Below are positions 58,001-64,000 of a stretch of 64,000 bases of DNA, piece by piece. The translations under genes were made by a program, and so were the position numbers. Origin of the DNA: Dermacentor variabilis. Its lineage: Eukaryota > Arthropoda > Arachnida > Ixodida > Ixodidae. How positions within the stretch are numbered: the first letter of the stretch is position 1; every line of letters begins with the position of its first letter. The stretch spans positions 63,651,815 to 63,715,814 of the forward strand of contig NC_134573.1 of the NCBI RefSeq assembly GCF_050947875.1. The letters are read 5' to 3'. The notes under the pieces are model-generated. The model was not told the origin of the DNA. It saw nothing but the letters and a program-made list of their open reading frames with translations, and searched no databases.

Positions 58001-59363
58001 TCAGCCCTACTCTTACAGTTTCTCGGCCAATGTCCCCAATCATTTGTTACATTTCATAACCAGCGTTGCTTAACGGGTGAATGTCATTTACAAACTGCAG
58101 GTTGCTCAAATATTGGCCGCTGGTCTTAACTCCTCATCCTCCCCCGTATGATAGCCTGTATACTTCCTCTAAGCATGCACTGAATAGCATAGAAGTAGAA
58201 AGCATGCAATATGATGAGGTTTCATTGGCCTAATCCTTTAGCAATCGAAAGCTAGTATTGAGGCTGGCTAAATCTGCCGAGGTCTCCACCAGGACATGAC
58301 CATTGCAGTGTCTGAAACAAACCCATTAAAATTTGTTACAGCAGCCACTTCTGTTGACGTCAGTTTTTCCAAGCTTTCCCTGGCAATGCAGCTAATTTCA
58401 TTCCAAAATATCATCCCTGTTGAAAGCACCCCCGAAGCACATTTAATTTGCATGCTCAATGGCATTAGCATGGATATGCATGCATTGGTGGCTGCTGGAG
58501 GCTATTGCACACTTTGTCCGAAAAGCAGTGTATCCTGTAACATTGCTTTCATCAAGCCCAATTGCGAGGACATCTCATCCAGCCTCAGTGGAGCATCCTG
58601 TGACTCATCTCATATTTGTGCAATGTTCAAGAGGTCATGTGTGTTTGACACAGATACATGACATCTGCTGCTCTGGACCGTCCTGTCAATCTGTACTTTA
58701 GTGAATACACTGAACTTTGCATGCATTTGCTACAATTATACAAAGGAATAGCTCAAGGAGGTTTGCGATTCATGGTACCAATAGCGTTGTGAGAAACCTG
58801 CTCTGTGTCTGGTGGAAATGAGCTTTAAAATCTTTCAAGCCTCCTCAGATCGAAGCTTCTTGTCTTCAAGTTCATGCAGTAGTGCTTGAAAAGCACCACA
58901 TCGCTTTACCAGCCTCTGAGCTCTTTTAGATGCGCAACGTGTGCTTCCAACTTTGTCCTCCCTTGACTCAGTGCTTTTGCAGATGAAAGGACTTACACTC
59001 AACATTTATCTGCAAGGCCTCTGGTGGCTGCTGCGCCTTGCATATGGAAGGCTCTCAGTTGTTTTTTGCAGTAAAGACGGGCAAGAAGAACAACACAGTG
59101 AATGAAACACTTGAGTTAATGAACAGCTTACCAACAGTTAACAATGCATTGACTTCGCAATACATAATGAACATGTGATTCAATAATACCGTTTAAATTT
59201 CTTTTTGTGCTCTGTGTTTATCTTGAATAAGTTGCAGCCAGCAAAGTGCTATAGCCGATGTTCTGTAGTTCTGCTGTAAATACTAGAAGCACAATTAAAA
59301 TTCACCTAGTTCATCATCACCTAAGGATCTAGCCAATCCAGTCCAAGCATTTAAAATATAAGC
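52086..59363. repeat. Diverged segmental unit, copy A'
   Basis: Duplicate of 5898-13175. It contains the sole observed difference from the left copy (T at 55910). RTE relic at about 56318-56628, palindrome at 56660-56688, LINE end relic at about 56738-57198, exon-like pieces at 57470-59058. Confidence 0.9.
54019..54711 (-). CDS. Unknown unit gene, copy A' (main exon)
   Basis: Same sequence as 7831-8523, including the TAA that removes the acidic tail. Candidate first exon at 55253-55428. Function unknown. Confidence 0.5.
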   Translation of the reverse strand: MSSFDHQNVSLWRTPEGLLPEKPLTTVPLQQNSLPDLWCEVCSALDGVMEQAWALYGTSSLMSKPLAALAEDRTATMRSQHLTAARQTVNALNALCECIHSSRRQMGALQRTTPYRVRMKPVSPNCRSASTLSQGTEIARGAFSRCCGNGDINQLAALEDKFLMLIAHYGSSSESAKPKASQHTSTPTTRLDESCEGSRIHSELNVSVFSAMTIGDSTVTTTIDRSRMLA

Positions 59364-61885
59364 GGATGTAACAAAATATGTCACCTTTGCAAAACCCAGT
59401 GATCTTGGCCAATCGGCATGCCTCCATGCTTCACGCAGAATGATATCCTTCAAGAACTGATAGATATCGCAATGTTTACTTGGAAGTCATTTGATTTCTA
59501 TAACCTTAACATGGAAAGGTGTTTAAAATAATTGTGTCATTCATTTTTATATTCGAAGTATACAACCTGTATATTACTGACCAAGTTGAAGGCAGCAAAT
59601 ATCAGCATTCAAACCTGCATGTAGCCACAGTATTTTTCTTGCAGATATACGAGATCAAATAGATACATTTAATAAGTACCTTTTAGTGCTTGGTCTGCTT
59701 GAGATGTTAACTTTCCACAAACTTATCAATTTACCTTAAACAAGTACTCACATGAAAATTTGGTGCGCTGCTTTTCTCGTTTTCTTTAGTGGTGGTCAAC
59801 CCCATGGTTACGGCACTAAGCCCCTATTTCCTTGAGAGCATTCAAAATGAATGTACTTACAGGACCTTTGCTATGAACACTACAAAAAATAGTAGAACAG
59901 GGCAAACATTTTCTGTTAGCACTTATTTAAAGGAGGTTTACGTAAGGGGTAGGTGTAAAGAAAGGTTGTGTCAACAGGTAGTCGATCATGTTCTCGGAAA
60001 ACAATTATGGGCAGGTGACGGCAGCAATATAGTGAATAAGCCCGTTTCCGCCTTTCGCTGCACAAGGAAAGAAGCAAGACAAAAAATCAACAATTCTTAG
60101 GAATTTGCGATAAGGTTGCATTTGGTCACCGGTACGGTGAGATATGTATACCGGTGAGGTACTGTAAAGAATTCTATTAAGTGATGAAAACAAAAACCTA
60201 TGGAACAGGCAAAGTGTGGCTGTGCATTTGCAGAAAGATAATGTTCTCAAGCGAGACTTGCTTTGAGGGAGGTAATGTTAAGTAAATGAATCTGGTGGCA
60301 TAATATTGTACCACCGCACTGTCATCTACTATGCATGCTCAGTGTGGGGACCATATTGGTGGCGTAAAATACTGTTTCGAGGAGATAATTCATTTTTAGG
60401 CTTGCAGTTTAATCCCTTAGGCATTTTGGATGAGTCTAGCTTGTCAACATGATACTAGTAAGCTTTGCATCAGACGAGCTCAGCTCGCCTATCGCTATAT
60501 TCCCGTTTTCAAAGTAATCTGGAAGAACGGAGTGCGTTGACTCAGATTTCTTTACTTCTTGGATGGCTGCACAGTGTCAGCGATCAAAACTGGCATTTAT
60601 GGCATTTTTTGTGTTTAGCACATAGATGACAGCACTTTTTCAGCATTTGAAGGCCAGCATTTATTCTGTCCTTCTGTGAAACCACATAAATCACAGCACT
60701 TTGTCAGTGCTTAGAGACCATGTTTTTAAATGAGGCTCGCAGAATAGTTGATTTTGAAGCAGGGGAATATAAAGCATTTTCCCTGATTCCTGCTGTACCG
60801 TTTGTTGCAATGACAAATAGACATATATTGCCTCGGGAAGAAGTAAAATCAGGTTTGCACGTGTAGAGTATGAAGTAGATTGGTGGAAAATGCTTTCGAA
60901 GTACTTTGGAAAAACAGAAGCTTGAAAATACGCTATAAAAGAAAGAATTGAAACAAGGTCACTCTTCGTCCAAATAATAAAGTGTTGACATATTTTGGCT
61001 CGTGACAAAGGTGAGGCTACAGGTGATCATTTGTAACCAGACAGAAACCATGTGTAAAGGATTCAATGCGCCACAGTAGTAGTGAAATGCATGAGGTTCG
61101 CAGTGCAAGTTGTTTAAAAGAAAGAAGATTTAAAATATTGGAGTGCAGCCTCTGTTAAGGCTGTCTATATTACATCTCATTAATTTAATGTAGTGCAGCC
61201 AAGGCCAGGCGTCGTGTGAGCTGTTAAGTAATGGGAATCCGCAATGTTTTGTAAGATGTGATGTGGGATCGTCTTTTATGCACCACTAATGCTACCACGA
61301 AAAGTCCACCCAGTGGGCCTCACAAGGAAGACAGTCCTAGGCAAACCATGCAGCAGCCCATCTGGTTAGTTGATCTGACCCATAGCTATTGCAATTATGC
61401 ACAGATTTAGTGAGACAAAGTGGTGAGCCCTATGCTGTAAAGAAAAAAAGCCTAATAAAAATTTAGAGTGCAGTAATAGATTCATGTTGCTTTCCGTTAG
61501 CTGTTCACTTTGCTTCACTTCATTAACCGTCTATGAACGAGTGTTGGCAACACTCGTCTGTAACTGGTTAATGAAAAATTCATGAGCTACTCCACTCTGT
61601 GCAGGTGTATGTCCAGCAAAGCGTTTGAGAACAACCACTACAAGTGCTGCGAGCGGTATGCAATGATTCATGGCTGTAGAGTAATGGTAGTAGTGCTATG
61701 TCAGAGTAATATTAGGAATGGGAGTGATCGTGATTTGGACATCACACAACTGCTCATAGCAGTACTGCAACTACACTTAAATCAGTTGCTAGGCTGGTTA
61801 TATTATATACGAAAGACTACGGGGCATCACGCACCACGTCGAAAGCTGGCATCGAACCTTTACCGGAAACGTTTATTGGGAGCAG
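59364..61885. other. Unit A right flank, duplicate copy
   Basis: Duplicate of 13176-15697. Unrecognised plus-strand frames at 59789-60100 and 61582-61929; the latter crosses into unit B'. Confidence 0.4.
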
Positions 61886-64000
61886 TACGTGCTGCGCATT
61901 GGTATCACGATGGTCTTATCATCAATTAAGTGGTTCGGATGCTTTTTTTGAGCTAGTCCTCTATTGAAACGTATGCTGTTCTGCATGTTGCTTGCGTGAT
62001 CCCAAAGAATGTGTATGGACTGGTCGTTGCACTTTGCAGAGTACTTGTAGCCTCTGCCTTACAGGGGTTTGAGACATTGCATTTTTTTGTTCGCGAGGGT
62101 ATGAGCCATTGATGATGACAGTTTTCAACACCTCTTCTTTATCTTGTACGCAAGATTCCAAAGAATGTAAGCAGTGTTCGTTTCACTTTGCTGAGGGCTT
62201 GTAGCTTCTGCCTTACTGGGCCATGCGCCATTACATTTCTTGCTTGCTTGCGGTTGTATAGGCCATTGATAATGATAGATGTTGTTGACCGAGAAAAAAA
62301 TACAGGGAATCCTAGCCATATACTGCGTCGCCATAATAAATTTCTTTCTTGCCGAGTTTCGGTTTTCACTGGAGAGTTTCTAACCAAATGTCTTCGGCCG
62401 TCACTGAATGACCGGGAGCCAGCATCATTTCTTGGGCGCGAGCAGGAACAGAGGATGAGGAAGAAGTCACATGGCTCGCTTTCTTTTGAAAGCACAGTCA
62501 GAGGAGCCAACCGACGTGAGATCTCGGACTACATGCATCCTCACACACATAACATGAAGCAAATGAAGTGTACACCAATGGTTCACATGTGATAGAAAGC
62601 TATATGTACAAGTTCCAAATGAAGCCGTAGATGACCTGGGGAGAAGCTCACTTCCAGTTTTTTGCCTGGTGTTGCTCCCCTATTGCTTAAAGTTTCCACA
62701 AAATTTCTTTTTTTCCTGGGGTTGCAATGTATTTTGCATATTTAGGTGGAAAATAAAGCTTTTTGGGGGTAGGTATATGGTGTGGCCTTCTAGGGTTATA
62801 TTTTGCATAGAACTTTATTTCACACTTAAATACCTAGTCAACATTTCTAACGTCTGTTTTGCTTTCTTTCTTTGTTGAGCCCCCTCTCTGGTGCTTTCAA
62901 TTCCTCTTTGGATTAGCATGTGCCCAACTACACACATCCCAGAAGAAATGTGCTTTGCAATAAAAAGCTTTCTCTCCATCTCTAGCATTGTCCTTCAAAA
63001 CTGAAATTTGCATTCAACAAGTGCTGCTTCATTCTGTGGCCCAGTGGTTTCTTCCTCTAGGCAGAAATGATGGGGCTGGACATACGCGTCATACATAACT
63101 TGCACACCTAAATTAAATTCTACAGGCAAACATCCCAGCAGCAATCGTATTGTGTGTCCTTATTCCCCCCATCGAAATGAGGCCACGACGACCCAGACCC
63201 TTGGATTTAGCAGTGAAATGCCAAAGCCACCTAGACGAGTTGTCCGTATTAGCAACACATCTTCCTTAAAGAGGATATGCTGTATGGCTGGTTAATATAC
63301 GGTGATAATGAAGAAAGGAAAACTGTGGCACTGGTTGGATTTCATAACGGTGATGCCCCTTCCATGTCTGAAATTCATTATAGTTTTCCAGAATATTTGT
63401 CTCTAAGTATGATGTGTGCCCAACTTATTACTGAAAGAACTGGGTCCAGTGATGTCTGCTGCGTACAACCATAAGTCCAATCACTCCTAACTGGACCAGC
63501 TCAAACCATCTAGCACCGGCAAGCTCTACGTCCTTGTTGTTTGAGTGCAATAAAAAGATTTGGATAACCAGCCCTCGCACTGCAGGGTCGGCACAACACT
63601 TTATGACCAGTTAGGTCGTATGCAAAAAATGGCAAGAGAAAGATTTCTAGTTTTTTACTTAATGCATAGGCAAGGCTGCATCATCAATCAACGGACAAAT
63701 GGGAATGAATCGAATTGAGGTCCCGGTAAACGTCGCGCATGCAGAGCACGTCCTCGCTGGCGGAGCAGTCTTGTCGGTCGTCGTCATCGGCCTGGTAGTC
63801 CTCTTCAGCTCACATTCTGGCGCGGTCGATAGTGGTAGTCACGGTGCTGTCGCCGATGGTCATCGCCGAGAAGACACTCACGTTCAACTCACTGTGAATA
63901 CGTGAGCCTTCACAACTCTCGTCAAGCCTTGTAGTGGGGGTTGAGGTGTGCTGGCTTGCTTTCGGCTTGGCAGACTCGCTTGATGAGCCGTAGTGCGCGA
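61886..64000. repeat. Diverged segmental unit, copy B' (cut by window end)
   Basis: Duplicate of 15698-17812. The window ends inside the minus-strand gene and inside the A/B conversion tract (63824-64000). Confidence 0.9.
63684..64000 (-). pseudogene. Unknown unit gene, copy B' (C-terminal part)
   Basis: Only the last about 105 codons are inside the window. It carries the same TGA as copy B in place of the Leu of the MLA motif, with the acidic tail readable after it to a stop at 63684. Confidence 0.55.

Larger units (their letters stand above)
46189..64000. repeat. Right copy of the large duplication
   Basis: Counterpart of 1-17812 in the same orientation. Homology continues to the last base of the window, inside unit B', so the copy is at least 17812 bp. 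At 46188/46189 the sequence flows from unit C without a break. The junction therefore lies outside the window or is hidden within unit C sequence. Confidence 0.97.

Overview
The window is animal nuclear DNA, most probably from a tick (Ixodida). Coding information sits in short pieces with GT-AG-like borders between long non-coding stretches. It carries a tRNA-derived SINE, RTE-type and RNase H-bearing (I-group) LINEs, a CACTA-like transposase relic, and a THAP/DDE transposase facing a YqaJ-type nuclease. The tick assignment rests on my recollection of repeats of this type and is moderate. I see no bacterial gene, operon, rRNA, genuine tRNA gene or CRISPR array.

The dominant feature is a very large direct duplication. 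Positions 1-17812 recur at 46189-64000 with a constant offset of 46188 bp, and I found one difference (C at 9722, T at 55910). Both copies run off the window, so the true length and borders are unseen. This is either a very recent tandem duplication or an assembly artefact.

Inside it lies an older, diverged family of units of about 7.3 kb. Unit A is 5898-13175 and is followed by 2.5 kb found only beside A. Unit B is 15698-about 19212. Unit C is 40081-47377, and its tail is also what positions 1-1189 represent. A' (52086-59363) and B' (61886-64000) are the duplicate copies. Each unit carries a minus-strand gene of unknown function with an acidic C-terminus. Units A and C also carry exon-like plus-strand pieces and two fossil LINE 3' ends. 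The ORF is longest in C. Nonsense codons truncate it in A and B.

Between unit B and unit C (19.5-40 kb) is a graveyard of transposons. There is a 5'-complete LINE Z with a target-site duplication and a SINE inside it (19525-25417). Next come a decayed CACTA-like transposase (25600-27915), a convergent THAP-DDE transposase and YqaJ nuclease pair that together resemble an ISL2EU-type two-gene DNA transposon (28730 to about 37350), and a 5'-truncated LINE X (37356-40080) that breaks the nuclease gene and abuts unit C. Between C and A (1190-5897, repeated at 47378-52085) is a composite LINE. It consists of the 5' half of X, the 5' half of another element Y with an intact ORF1, a 21-bp tandem filler, and the end of an X reverse transcriptase.

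No element looks autonomous: all have stops, frameshifts or missing parts. The only long intact retroelement frame is ORF1 of element Y (395 codons, two copies).
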